64,000 bases of DNA, taken from contig KQ965832.1 of assembly GCA_001574975.1 (NCBI GenBank), positions 93,879 to 157,878 of the forward strand, written 5' to 3'. A program made the position numbers and the translations under genes. The notes under the pieces are model-generated. The model made no database searches and had not been told where the DNA came from. It was given only the letters and a program-made list of their open reading frames with translations. Origin of the DNA: Gonapodya prolifera JEL478 (Eukaryota > Monoblepharomycota > Monoblepharidomycetes > Monoblepharidales > Gonapodyaceae). This document shows positions 43,930-53,809 of the stretch, piece by piece; within the stretch, counting starts at the first letter, position 1; every line of letters begins with the position of its first letter.

Positions 43930-44328
43930 AGATTGTAACTTTGGTGCGATAAAAAAATGTTTTACGGTTTTAAACGCCTTGGGTACAAGGAGCGGGACCG
44001 CAGGGGAGGTGCGGGGAAATGCAATAATTGTAAAACTGTCAACAGTCCGACAACACCGGGGGAAGAAGAGGGCGGGGCTTGAATCCGTCTAGGTGTTAGG
44101 GCGAGGGCGAAGAGGGGAGGGGGAAGACGGGGTGGGACTTGACTTACACGGGGGCGTTTAAAAAACAAACTGGTAGTAGAAATAAAAAACATGTGTTTAA
44201 ACGCCCCCGCTGCAGCAAAGCGAGAGGGGGAGGGGGGAGGAATGGTGACCCAACCCAACGAAACAGTGCGGGGGAAGAAGGGGGAAAGAAGAGGAGCGAC
44301 TTGACTTGCGCGGGGGCGTTTAAAACAT
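43930..44328 (+). repeat. Purine-rich imperfect tandem repeats
   Basis: Blocks built on gggggaag-agggg, then gacttgactt, cgggggcgtttaaaa occur at about 44105-44165 and 44265-44328, with a shorter version near 44045 and a relative at 44895-44930. No gene is visible. FzE3 is inserted exactly at the end of the second cgtttaaaa. Confidence 0.6.
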
Positions 44329-44843
44329 TACAGCTATACAAACAATTAAGTTTGATACTGTAAACAGTCTAAGCTGTTGCTCGGGCCAGTTCCTCCGAGT
44401 TGTTACTGGGTGACCATGCACCCATTTGCTGGTTTGGTTGCGACGCCTCGTCCATTGCGCAAGTTAACACCCGCGTTGGGGTTAGGTTTCACCCTAACCT
44501 CCTTGGTCCAGATTATATTGCATTGGTCACTTTTCCACCCTTCTCGCCGCCCAGTCATTGTAGTAACCTTTGCACTCCGAAGACGTGCGATCCTTGGTAG
44601 GAGCGAACACGGATTTGTTTTGTTGGAGAAGTGCGGGCAAGCCCGTACTATTAGCAAGCGGGACAACGACATTAGCGTCTCGTTGGGCAGTATGTGAGCC
44701 AATGCCGAGATTGTGTTGCCTGGTGACTCTGGCGGCATATTGACGCTTCGAGTGTCTCGAAGTGTTGGAAAAATAATTTGAAAATTGAAGCCCTTTTAAG
44801 TCCACGATCCGTGCACTGACACTCACTTATTTGTACGACAATA
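44329..44843 (-). mobile_element. Short Fanzor-derived element FzE3 (515 bp)
   Basis: Same length, ends and internal layout as FzE1, and more than 90% identical to it. The mini-frame of 99 codons is open but begins with GTG. The hairpin ggttaggtttcaccctaacc (44485-44504) and the scaffold pseudoknot elements are intact. Read outward, the flank after the scaffold begins atgttttaaa. The interval 44844-45090 has telomere-like gggttaggg words but no gene. Confidence 0.87.
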
Positions 44844-45093
44844 ACTTTCGGATGAAAGAGGAACGGGGGTGAAGTGGGGTGACCTCACGCATCAGAGTGA
44901 CTTGACTTGCGGGGTGGGGCGGGGGTCACCCCTAAATCAACGGGTCGAGAAGGAGAGAGGGCGAGACTGCCGGATTCTAAACGCCCTTGTGGCAGCAAAG
45001 CGAGACTGAAAAGGGTTAGGGGTTACCCAAACCCTAGAACACTGATTTTATTATCGCAGTGCGCAATACAATGTCTAAAAGAGGGTTAGGGTT

Positions 45094-45645
45094 CTAATCG
45101 CTGTCAGCGCCAACGCTCGCCAAAACGCTGTTCTTTCCGCGCCCACGCCCACGCCCGCGCCCTCTCCCACGCCCTCTGCCGCGCCCAGCGCTAGGGCTCT
45201 CGTCGCTAGGGCTTTCGTTCAGCTCGGTGATTTCACTTAGACCGCTTGCGCCGCTTGGGCTTTCACTTGTAGCGCGGCCGCGCCAACCCCTTGAGCCTCT
45301 TCCACGGCCTGTGCCTCTTCCTCTTCCTCTTCCTCTCGGGCGGGATCCACCTGGTACCATACCTGGCTGGGGCTTGAAGTAGCCGGCCGCGTCGCACTGC
45401 TCTATGGGTTGGCGCGCGTACTCTTCGTAAAACTCCCTGACGGCGGGGTTGCTCATAGTGTTGTCAGGGTCATGCTTGAGACTGACCCGGATCGTACGGG
45501 TACCGTCGGAGTGATTGTCGATGTCAATGTTCAAATCCTTGCCGGTCAAGGCCACTCCGTCCACTGAATTGTACGGGCTGAGCCGAAAGCCTCCCATCAT
45601 TCCTCCCATCATTCCCCCCATCATTGGGTGACCAAGTCCCTGCAT
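45094..45645 (-). CDS. RG/RGG-rich protein, 183 aa
   Basis: Starts with Met/Gly repeats (HPMMGGMMGGMMGGF), then a compact region of about 70 residues (VDGVALTGKDLNIDIDNHSD, REFYEEYARQPIEQCD) with no known family. A long Arg-Gly tract follows (RGRGRGRGTGRGRGSRG and a second one near the end), separated by a Ser/Pro/Glu spacer. RG tracts usually bind RNA or DNA and are arginine-methylated. The gene lies 0.3 kb from the vWA gene end and shares its promoter block, so the two may be expressed together. Confidence 0.65.
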   Translation of the reverse strand: MQGLGHPMMGGMMGGMMGGFRLSPYNSVDGVALTGKDLNIDIDNHSDGTRTIRVSLKHDPDNTMSNPAVREFYEEYARQPIEQCDAAGYFKPQPGMVPGGSRPRGRGRGRGTGRGRGSRGWRGRATSESPSGASGLSEITELNESPSDESPSAGRGRGRGRGRGRGRGRGKNSVLASVGADSD

Positions 45646-45724
45646 CTAGATTATCCTTTGCTCACAAAAAAGTTGGCGCGCTTTCTTTGCGTTCGGGTTA
45701 CCTAACCCTTGGGTAGAAAAAGTC

Positions 45725-45769
45725 GCGCGTTTTATACCTCTGTGCCAGAGTTATTTGTACACTGCTCAG
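45725..45769 (-). promoter_or_regulatory. Promoter block of the RG-rich gene
   Basis: On the minus strand it reads CTGAGCAG-tGTACAAATAA...TGGCACAG...TATAAAACGCG, with the TATA box about 80 bases before the ATG. The same words in the same order precede the vWA gene. Confidence 0.6.
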
Positions 45770-46961
45770 CCAGCGTCCCTAAAATCGCTTGCACGTTGAA
45801 CGCCTTCAAGAGTGCGCGTCACTCTGACGCGTGGAGTCAGTCAGACTTGATTTGCGTTGGGTGTGCAGCGCACTCCGGGAAGAACAAAACTTTTCTTGTA
45901 GGTACTGAGTTTGATTTTAATAGTTTTTTTTACACGTAACCCTAGGTTCTACGCTAACCCCTTACACCCAGTCAGGCTGACGGACCGGCATCGTCACATC
46001 AGGGTCATACCGAGCACCCCTACCACCGTATTGCCTGAATGCCGCTGGCCTGCCGCTGCTCATGTCGCTTGAAGTGGCAGTGTACATGACGTTGATGGCT
46101 TCCCGCCCTAGGGTTGCGGGACTAGCGAGAACCTGGTCTATGCCCTGAATAATCTGCTCAAAGTGAAGCTGCCACTTCACGTCCGTCAGTGTGGCAACGT
46201 GCTGGGTGATATCCGTCTTGAGTTCAACGAGTCTGGCATGTGTCTCGCTCAGACCCGCGCCCCGCATGCGCTGCTCCAAGTATGCTCGCTTTGCCTGGGC
46301 CGCTTTGCAATGAAAGCGCGCAAGCGCGACAGTGTTGGAAACACGTCCATCGCCGCCGGTCGTTATTTGAACAGCAGAACTGATGATCCCCGCGTTCTGA
46401 GGAGTGGGGTTCCCGGGAGCGAGGTATTTGGCAGACTTTACGACTGCTAGATTGGTTAGGTGCGGCGTGGATTTGTCCACCGCGACTTCAAAGACCAGCG
46501 CGCGGGTCTCCTCTGGTGCAATGGAAGGAAGCTTGAAAATTGAACTCTCGCCCGGGGAGGCGGGGGTGCCAACCCCTCCGCCGAAGAAATGCCAGGTGAC
46601 AGGGTACTTGAAGTCAACCTAGAGCTCAATGTCCGTTGCGGCGACCGAGTGCATGTTGTCCAGTGTCGTGCCAAGCACTTCAGCAAAATTCAGCTCGCTA
46701 AGCGTGCTGATGTACGTGTACGCGCCTCCAGTGTGCTCTGCGAGCGGCGCAAGGAGAGGCGCATCGCCTTGGGACCCAAGACCAAACGTGCTGATGACGT
46801 ACCCACAACTTGCGGCGGTCGCTGCAAGGTTGGCGTACACCTGACGGTCTAACCCTCCATTGTCCTTGCCGTCTGACATCACGATGATGCGCGCTGGGCG
46901 GCTTGCACTGAAGGCGCGAGAGTCCAGAATGTAAATTGCACGTGCGACGCCGCCTGCGATG

Positions 46962-46969
46962 AAGGTGCC
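46962..46969. repeat. Target-site duplication, left copy
   Basis: aaggtgcc, identical to 50165-50172; 8 bp is the length expected for hAT transposons. Confidence 0.93.
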
Positions 46970-47143
46970 TAGCGTTGCGGACGGTCCGGTCCAGACCGGT
47001 CCGGACCGACCTTGGACCGAAGTCGGTCCGGTCCACGGTCCAGCCCGGTATTTGCCATTGAATGTATGGTGAATTAAATGTTCCTGATATTTCTGGCAAC
47101 TTGACCGTGGTCATACCTGATTTGCAAACGTTTCACAATTGTC

Positions 47144-49502
47144 ATGTCATCCCAAGATTGGCACTCAACCCATGCAGACGAAGCAAACTTTGACTTTGGA
47201 AGTGCCATTGATGAGGACATTGAGGCAGTGAACTCCTCTACATCCGTAACACGACTTGAGTCTCCAGTTTCACCGACAACACCATCCAGTGTGGGACCTG
47301 TACGCGATGGCAGAACCTGGATAGAAAAATACGCGTTGCGGACAACTGAACAAGGGGAAGATAAGTGGAAATGCAGGTATTGCAGGTAAGTACTTTCGAT
47401 TCCGATTATTATCACAAACCTAACAGTTTGGAGCAGAGCTATTACCAACAGGAGGGGTGGAAATACCTCTTCCATGCAGAAGCACCTTCTTTGTGCACAC
47501 AAAAGCAAGATTCCGAAGAGTTACGGAGGGGAGCTGGATGATGAGAGCCAGACGACGCTGGATTTGCATCTCAAAAACGTTATACCGGTAAGAGCTCACC
47601 TTGCTGTTGCATACTCTAACATGATTAATGTTATATTTGCCCTCTAAGGCTTACACTGCAAGTGTTTGGAGATCTGCTATTGTAACGTGGATCATTCTTG
47701 CGTGCCTCCCATTCAGCACAATCGATAACCNACATTTGCGAACTGCTTTTCGTATATTGAAACCTGATGTTGCACTGTTTAGCAGGGATGCATTAAGAGA
47801 TGATATAGGGCGGTTGCTTCGTGACAAGTTGGCTGCTTGGAAGATATATTTCACAGTGAGTTGTTTTGTTGCGCCAATGATTTTTCATGTCTTGCCTTCC
47901 AAATTAATATGTAGGCGCTCTCAAGTAAAGTTTCTGTTGCCCTTGACACGTGGACCTCGTCCAATGGCCTTCCTTTCCTTGGGATTGTTGTCCGCTGGAT
48001 TACCAAGTATTGGAAGGTTGCGACTCTGACGATTGGATTCGAACGTCTGGAGGGGGAGCATACTGGAGAAAACATGGCGGATACCCTTTCAGAAGTTCTT
48101 GAGAACTTTGGACTCATAAACAAGGTATGGAATGTGCATTGTTTATTTTGCAGGAGCTGACGAACATCCAACCAAGCAGATACTTGCCATTTGTTCAGAC
48201 AACGCAGGCAACAACAAAACTCTGGTACAAGCGTTTTACAACAGCAACGAGAAAAGCGTCCCTCGTGCATTTTCACCTGCAACCTCATGGATTCGATGTT
48301 TTGCCCATGTACTCAACCTTGGCGCTCAAGCAGCAATCGACGTGCTCAAGAAAGATCCCGGGGATCAGTCTGGAAGTGGATCAGTGGTTGGCCGTGACTA
48401 CACCAATGGAAGGGATATTGACAAGGACGTTTTGAAGAAATTGTCTCTTTATGATCGAGTAAGTTTGTGTACATTTTCTACCTGTTTAACGTTACCATTT
48501 TTTGCTTCGCCCCAGATTAAGCGCCTTGTCAGCTTTATTAACAAGTCCCCGAAAGCACACAATGTCTACCAGTCATGTTGCAACGAAGTCACCGATCCCA
48601 ACTTCAAGTATGTTAAGCTCATTAATGATGTGCGCACTAGGTGGAACAGCACCCTCGATATGCTGCAAAGGCTTAAGGAACAACGACCGGTAAGTGCTAT
48701 TAAGGTTGTTCATTGTCAACGCAACCTTTGTACGTTATATCGTGTTTTAGGCCCTAGAGAAGTTCTTTGAATGCAAGCCATACATGAAATATGATGTCTC
48801 CGAGGATGAATGGATAGTTGTAAGTGGTTTTCGCTCTTAGCATTATAGTTCTGAGATGCTCTTTCTGATTTCACACTTCAGATTGATTCTGTCGTCGAAG
48901 TCCTTGAGCCTTTCAAAGTACTCATGGATCCAATGCTCGCTGAAAAAATGCCTACACTCTCCTTTGTGGTTCCTCAGTTCAATGGCCTCATCCAGTCACT
49001 TGAGTCGATTACCTCCCAAGGCTCTGCAATGTTCCTAACGATACAACAATCAGATCTGAGGAGGAAGTTCAGAAAATGGAAGGCGAAGGCAGCACAAGTA
49101 GGACTGGAAAAGATGGTGCAATACTATACGATTTCGCTTAAAGTTCCTGCTTTTGCAATTGCGACAGGTAAGTCGTTAACATGCATTTTTGCACCTCTCT
49201 AACAATATTTCTGCAGTTCTAGATCCTCGCCTAAAAACAAACGTTTTGAGGAATCTCACTTGGTCGGAGGTTCAGATTGAAAATTATTTGTAAGTGTACG
49301 TTACATTGTTCAAGTTATGTTCACCTCAAGTATTTCTAATGCGAAAGGTCCATGGTCCGAGCCATCTATGATCGAGACTATAAAACAGCCATTTTTGTCG
49401 AGGTGGTCCCTGCCCGAGAACAATTACCGTCCGATTCCTCCAGTGCCTTTTACGATAATCTTCTTTTTTCAAAGCCCACTGCTGAGGAGCGAGCTCCTTT
49501 GC
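47144..49502 (+). CDS. hAT transposase with BED zinc finger (3' end in gap)
   Basis: Exons agreeing in phase are 47144-47385, 47437-47587, 47649-47855, 47915-48124, 48180-48458, 48516-48689, 48751-48819, 48882-49167, 49217-49289 and 49348 to the gap. The BED finger (KWKCRYC, then SSMQKHLLCAH) binds the ends. The RNase H-like core shows VALDTWTSSNGLPF (first Asp), LAICSDNAGNNKTL (second Asp), WIRCFAHVLNLGAQAAI and DVRTRWNSTLDML. LDPRLKTNVL leads toward the C-terminal dimerisation region, which lies in or beyond the gap. One N at 47731 falls in a codon. Apart from the gap no lesion is seen, so this copy may be recent. Confidence 0.9.
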
Positions 49503-49951
49503 NNNNNNNNNNNNNNNNNNNNNNNNNNNNNNNNNNNNNNNNNNNNNNNNNNNNNNNNNNNNNNNNNNNNNNNNNNNNNNNNNNNNNNNNNNNNNNNNNN
49601 NNNNNNNNNNNNNNNNNNNNNNNNNNNNNNNNNNNNNNNNNNNNNNNNNNNNNNNNNNNNNNNNNNNNNNNNNNNNNNNNNNNNNNNNNNNNNNNNNNNN
49701 NNNNNNNNNNNNNNNNNNNNNNNNNNNNNNNNNNNNNNNNNNNNNNNNNNNNNNNNNNNNNNNNNNNNNNNNNNNNNNNNNNNNNNNNNNNNNNNNNNNN
49801 NNNNNNNNNNNNNNNNNNNNNNNNNNNNNNNNNNNNNNNNNNNNNNNNNNNNNNNNNNNNNNNNNNNNNNNNNNNNNNNNNNNNNNNNNNNNNNNNNNNN
49901 NNNNNNNNNNNNNNNNNNNNNNNNNNNNNNNNNNNNNNNNNNNNNNNNNNN
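49503..49951. other. Assembly gap (N)
   Basis: A run of N inside the hAT element. The real length is unknown. It hides the transposase C-terminus, including the usual hATC dimerisation motif. Confidence 0.99.
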
Positions 49952-50164
49952 CTAATTCATCATCTTTAGTAGCTTAGCTAGATATGTATGCCGAACTGTA
50001 AAAAGAATACTTTGATTTCCAAACTTTACACCTCCGGTCCGGTCCGGTCCGGTCCGGTCCAGAGACTGTCCGGTCCACGGTCCGGACCGATCCCCACAAG
50101 GACCGGCTCGGTCCGGCTCGAAAGGGGTCAAGGACCGGACCGGACCGGACCGTCCGCAACCCTA

Positions 50165-50172
50165 AAGGTGCC
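50165..50172. repeat. Target-site duplication, right copy
   Basis: aaggtgcc, matching 46962-46969. Confidence 0.93.
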
Positions 50173-50956
50173 TCCGTTCGCGCAGATTTGGTCCGAGTTG
50201 AAGACTTGCTTGTTCTGTGGGCCGCCCCATCGAAGCCCAAGAATTTGCGTCGAACGGGTGTGAAAAGTCACCAGCGCGATGCGATCGCCCTCGCTTTTCG
50301 CGTCTCCCGCAAGTTGAACAAGCGCGTTCTTCAGTTTGTCAATGCTGTTCATCATGGAACTAGACACGTCGATGCAAATCTCAACGTCGCACGCGGCTGG
50401 CGGCAAATCCTTCGCGGCCTTGATCTCGAACATCCCGCAATGTATTCCTCCCCCCGGACCCGCGACAGCGCGCAGCGCCCGTCCTTCAATGCTGATCCTG
50501 GGGGCCCTACGGTTAAACCACCTGTCTCGGTCTTCTCAGTCCCATCTGCGGCAATGTCGCTCTTCAAGGGGGCGATGGGGCCGCTTGCATACGTGTACGC
50601 AAGCTTATGAATTTCATCGGCGCTCAGCGCACCTCCAGTGCTCCAACAGATCCCGCTCCCCGTCACACTATCGCGCGCAGCGACAAACCGCGGAGGTGGT
50701 GCACTGACTTCCCCCGCGAACATTCTGCCAAGACGTGGTGGCGGTCCACTGACTTCCCCCGCGATCCTTTGGCCAAAACTTGGTGGGGGACCGCTAACTT
50801 CATCGTCAGCAAAAGAACTGCCAAAACGTGGTGGCGGTCCACTGACTTCCCCCGCGACCCTTCTGCCAAGACGTGGTGGGGGGCCGCTAACTTCGAAGTT
50901 GTTCGACATATTGAAACCTAGTGTTGTTTCGTGATAAAATAAGTCGAGAATTCACT

Positions 50957-50997
50957 GCGTTTTATATCACTGTGCCAAATTATTTGTACCTGCTCAG
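50957..50997 (-). promoter_or_regulatory. Promoter block of the vWA gene
   Basis: Minus-strand order CTGAGCAG-GTACAAATAA...TGGCACAG...TATAAAACGC, the same arrangement as at 45725-45769; the TATA box is about 50 bases before the ATG. Confidence 0.6.
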
Positions 50998-51004
50998 ACC
51001 GCGG

Positions 51005-51480
51005 TATTTTCCAAAAAGTCTCGGGCCCCAAACATGGGGGCTGAAAGCCCTAGCGCGGTCGTCGCGCTACGCACTAAACGCCTTCGCGCATGTGCATTTT
51101 TGCTCGTTTTACCACACTTCAAGTGTCAAAACCACTATATCAACAGACGGTGCGCGCTGCGTGAAATTTGAGCCCGGGTCTTTAGTTTTGAAGTCTTCAA
51201 TCAGGCCACCAAGGCCACACCTGCAGCGCAGTAAGTTTTCCAAAAGTTGGAAAGTCTCTAGCCCGAAAGATGGTGTTGAGCGCGGTCGTCGCGCAAGTGA
51301 TTTTTTGGTCATTTTACGACATTTCCAGTGTCAAAAGCACTATATCTCAGACGGCACGCGCTGCGTGAACTTCGAGCGTTGTGCTTTAGTTTTGAAGTCT
51401 TCAACAAGTTCACCCAAATTGCAGCGTCACTTGACCCCAGCGCAGTCGTCGCGCTAGGGTCTAAGTGTTTCGCTTTCTAC
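51005..51480 (+). repeat. Satellite-like 200 bp repeat, two and a half units
   Basis: Units start near 51015, 51250 and 51425 with the same words as at 20239-20570 (cgctaaacgccttcgcgcat, cacacttcaagtgtcaaaa, tttagttttgaagtcttc). They are 75-85% alike by eye. Small frames inside are not conserved as protein. Confidence 0.75.
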
Positions 51481-51629
51481 ATTTCCGCGCCATGTGCAAA
51501 TTGAAAGTCTCATGTGCCGGTGGCACCTCGCTGCGCATTCGCTAAGGTTTAGACAATAGAAAGGGTTTGTATTGATTCGGCAAATTGGTGGGGAAGAAGT
51601 GACCGTAGGGCTAGGTTAACCCCTTTTGA

Positions 51630-51755
51630 AACGCACTGCGTTGCAATTTGGGTGGACATGCTGAACACTTCAAAACTAAACTCCCACGCCAAACTTTCAC
51701 GCAGCGCGTGTCGTCTGTAGATATAGTACTTTTGACAATTGAAGTATGCTGCAAT
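51630..51755 (-). repeat. Satellite-like repeat, inverted partial unit
   Basis: The reverse complement contains gtcaaaagtactatatct, acacgcgctgcgtgaaa and gtttagttttgaag, matching the units at 51005-51480. Confidence 0.65.
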
Positions 51756-51876
51756 AGGATTTGGCGCAGAAAAGGGAAGCCACCATCTTGAAACTGCTGT
51801 GAGATAAGTGATAGTTTCAGGCGCAGTAGAGCTGACTTCTCCCAGATCAAGAAGTTCCAAGGTTTTGTGCACCCTT

Positions 51877-52284
51877 CTACAGCCAGTGGGTGACGTGCGA
51901 AATGAAAGAATTTGGTGCCCGAAAATGCTGCGCGTTGGGGAACATATAAAGTATAGAGAGCGGTCTTTCTGAATGGATGCTGATGAGAGGAGCTTGAAGG
52001 AATTCAACTTTATAACACAGAACGTTAGACACGTAATGTGATAGCATAACCTTTGAGTTCAAAAGCACTACCCCAGCAAATAGAAAATCCTGCAGAGTTG
52101 GCTCAGTCACAAACTGATTCCAACTATCTTGGAAATGCACATGTTTGACGCCCAGGGTATTTGCCAATTCAACTATCCACGCAAGCGTCAGTTGGCATAT
52201 TGCAACCCTCAGTTGATGGAAATTTATCTTGCCAAACGGAATGACGCGTTTCAGGGCGACTTGAATCAAGTCAGAACACCGCAA
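51877..52284 (-). CDS. Hypothetical protein, possibly multi-exon
   Basis: A frame of 135 codons with a hydrophobic middle (LRVAICQLTLAWIVELANTLG and FLFAGVVLLNSKVML) that could be a membrane hairpin or a buried core. Neighbouring minus-strand frames at 51611-51850 and 51765-52007 might be further exons, but part of them lies in the satellite repeat. No family recognised. Confidence 0.3.
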   Translation of the reverse strand: MRCSDLIQVALKRVIPFGKINFHQLRVAICQLTLAWIVELANTLGVKHVHFQDSWNQFVTEPTLQDFLFAGVVLLNSKVMLSHYVSNVLCYKVEFLQAPLISIHSERPLSILYMFPNAQHFRAPNSFISHVTHWL

Positions 52285-52631
52285 TATTGCGATTGTTCGA
52301 AGCTAGATTGCGCGGAACCGAGAGAGGCCCCAAGGGAAGAGGCGATACGTGCGATAATCACCACATGCGATTTAGTCGGACAGAGCATATATATGCGTTG
52401 CTGTCGGTTGCTTTTCTCGGACGATCTTTCATAACGTATTCATGTGTATTTCTCCGTGATGAAATAAATTTCTGCATTCCGCCAGGCAGGTGACGAGGAT
52501 GGTGGTGCGCCGATGGTGGTCGCTGACTCACCTACACCACCAAAACCGGAACTTCCGACCAACCGAACATTTCTCTGCCACCGTCTCCGCATTCCCATCT
52601 AACGTCCGTTGATCGCTTCTCCGCCTTGGCT

Positions 52632-53483
52632 ATGTCATCCGCCACCCCTCTCGCCACTCTCTACGACATCTCCACCCGCCCACCGGCATCCAAAACCTGC
52701 TGCTCCCCGAATCCCACAAAAGCCCGCCTCGCCCTCAACTTCAAAGACATCCCGCACGTCACGCGATGGGTCCAAATGCCCGACATCCCCACCGTCCGGC
52801 GCGGGCTCGGGCTGGAAGCGTGTCGCAAGTTCGCGGACGGGACCGATTTCTACACCCTCCCCATCGTCACCGACCCATCCACGGGCGCCGTCGTGGGGGA
52901 CTCGTTCGACATCGCGGCGTACCTTCAATCGACGTACCCGAACGCAGGGGCGGGCGACCTGTTCCCGGAGCAGGACCTTTCGTATGAGTTTCCAGAAAAC
53001 TTGCCCCTGCTGGTCCCTCTGTCGGACCACACGGGCAAACCACACCCCTCGTACGCTCTGTTTGCTGCCAAAGTCGACGCGACATTCACGGCGCACACCC
53101 AGCTGACTGTGGGCGGGTTCCCGTTCGATCCCGCTAGCGAGGCCGCGAGCAGGGTCGAATTCGCGCGCAGAGCGATGGTGCCACAGTTAGAGGTTCTCAC
53201 GCTCACGGGGGACTCGAGGGAGCGCGCGATGAAGACTTTCGAGGACACGCTTGGCGTGTTGGCGGCGATGTTGAAGCGGGACCCGAGCGGGCCTTTTTTG
53301 TTGGGCAAGAGGGCGAGCTATGCGGATTTGGTCATCGTGGGATGGTTGAGGATGTTTTGGGGTACATTGCGCAAGGAAGAGTGGGAGCGTCTGTGCAAAT
53401 GGCACGACGGGGGTTTTGGACGGCTGTATGAGGCAGTGGATGAGGCTTGGGGAGCTGTGAGGGAAGAGGTGGTGGTGGTGTAG
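52632..53483 (+). CDS. Glutathione S-transferase-like protein, 283 aa
   Basis: A single exon; an open frame begins just upstream, but 52632 is the first ATG. The N-terminal thioredoxin-like half runs ARLALNFKDIPHVTRWVQMPD, then TLPIVTDPSTGAVVGDSFDI, where the usual Val-Pro turn and Glu/Asp-Ser glutathione contact (GDSFDIAAYL) are recognisable. The all-helical C-terminal half ends FLLGKRASYADLVIVGWLR, the typical GST helix N-cap region (Ser/Thr-x-x-Asp). Such enzymes conjugate or reduce with glutathione in the cytosol. Its length exceeds canonical GSTs (about 210-230) because of an insert near residues 110-150; the Ser-rich GDSF layout fits the fungal Ure2/GstA-like groups loosely. Confidence 0.85.
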   Translation: MSSATPLATLYDISTRPPASKTCCSPNPTKARLALNFKDIPHVTRWVQMPDIPTVRRGLGLEACRKFADGTDFYTLPIVTDPSTGAVVGDSFDIAAYLQSTYPNAGAGDLFPEQDLSYEFPENLPLLVPLSDHTGKPHPSYALFAAKVDATFTAHTQLTVGGFPFDPASEAASRVEFARRAMVPQLEVLTLTGDSRERAMKTFEDTLGVLAAMLKRDPSGPFLLGKRASYADLVIVGWLRMFWGTLRKEEWERLCKWHDGGFGRLYEAVDEAWGAVREEVVVV

Positions 53484-53809
53484 ACGGGCGAAAGGGTGTT
53501 TTGCCGATGGAATCAAGATGTTTCGAAAAAGCATACGGAATACACATCACGTTTCATGACGCAACGTCCCGAACTTACACGCGTGAACAGAAAACCAGCT
53601 CAGGAATACGGACTTCATAGTTACTATAAGACGCTTCTGTTGCGGATTTGCGTTATGACCGACATCACAATTCGATTCATTCTAAGTTTTAACGGGTACC
53701 CAGATCTATCTGAACGGAAAGTATGTAATCCCAACAGCCCAAAGAAATTGACATTTGCGCAGTTGTCCATCCAAAGTTCCAAAGACAGAACGATGCGTTT
53801 TTGTCAACC

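Larger units (their letters stand above)
46970..50164 (+). mobile_element. hAT-family DNA transposon with 18 bp terminal inverted repeats
   Basis: The left end is TAGCGTTGCGGACGGTCC and the right end, reversed, TAGGGTTGCGGACGGTCC (one mismatch). Subterminal DNA is packed with ggtccggtcc words on both sides, likely transposase-binding arrays. It carries a spliced BED-finger transposase on the plus strand. An N gap of 449 bases (49503-49951) hides part of the interior. It inserted into the vWA gene. Confidence 0.95.
45962..50909 (-). pseudogene. vWA-domain protein, split by a hAT transposon
   Basis: From the ATG at 50909 the N-terminus has five copies of a 15-16-residue unit (EVSGPPPRLGRRVAG). 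It runs on until a one-base frame change in a C-run near 50500, then into a von Willebrand A domain. The metal site (CIDVSSSM, DxSxS) is on the right side of the transposon. The rest (IIVMSDGKDNGGLDRQ, FGLGSQGDAPLLAPLAE) is on the left, with the frame matching exactly across the 8 bp duplication. An in-frame TAG at 46619 follows, after which the same frame stays open to 45962, ending MPVRQPDWV. vWA domains bind metal and partner proteins. Host or viral origin is uncertain. Confidence 0.82.

Noticed and set aside
44990-45100. Telomere repeats (gggttagggttc)
   Set aside because: Only one or two imperfect TTAGGG words, also scattered at 6305, 43405, 44485 and 45700; not an array, so no chromosome end.
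48125-48179. A shorter hAT intron ending at ttttgcag (48153)
   Set aside because: It would be 29 bases and puts the next exon out of phase; the acceptor at 48179 keeps phase and joins LINK to ILAICSDNAG.
52635-53096. Minus-strand 153-codon frame and two other frames over the GST
   Set aside because: Shadows caused by high GC in the GST gene; no protein features.
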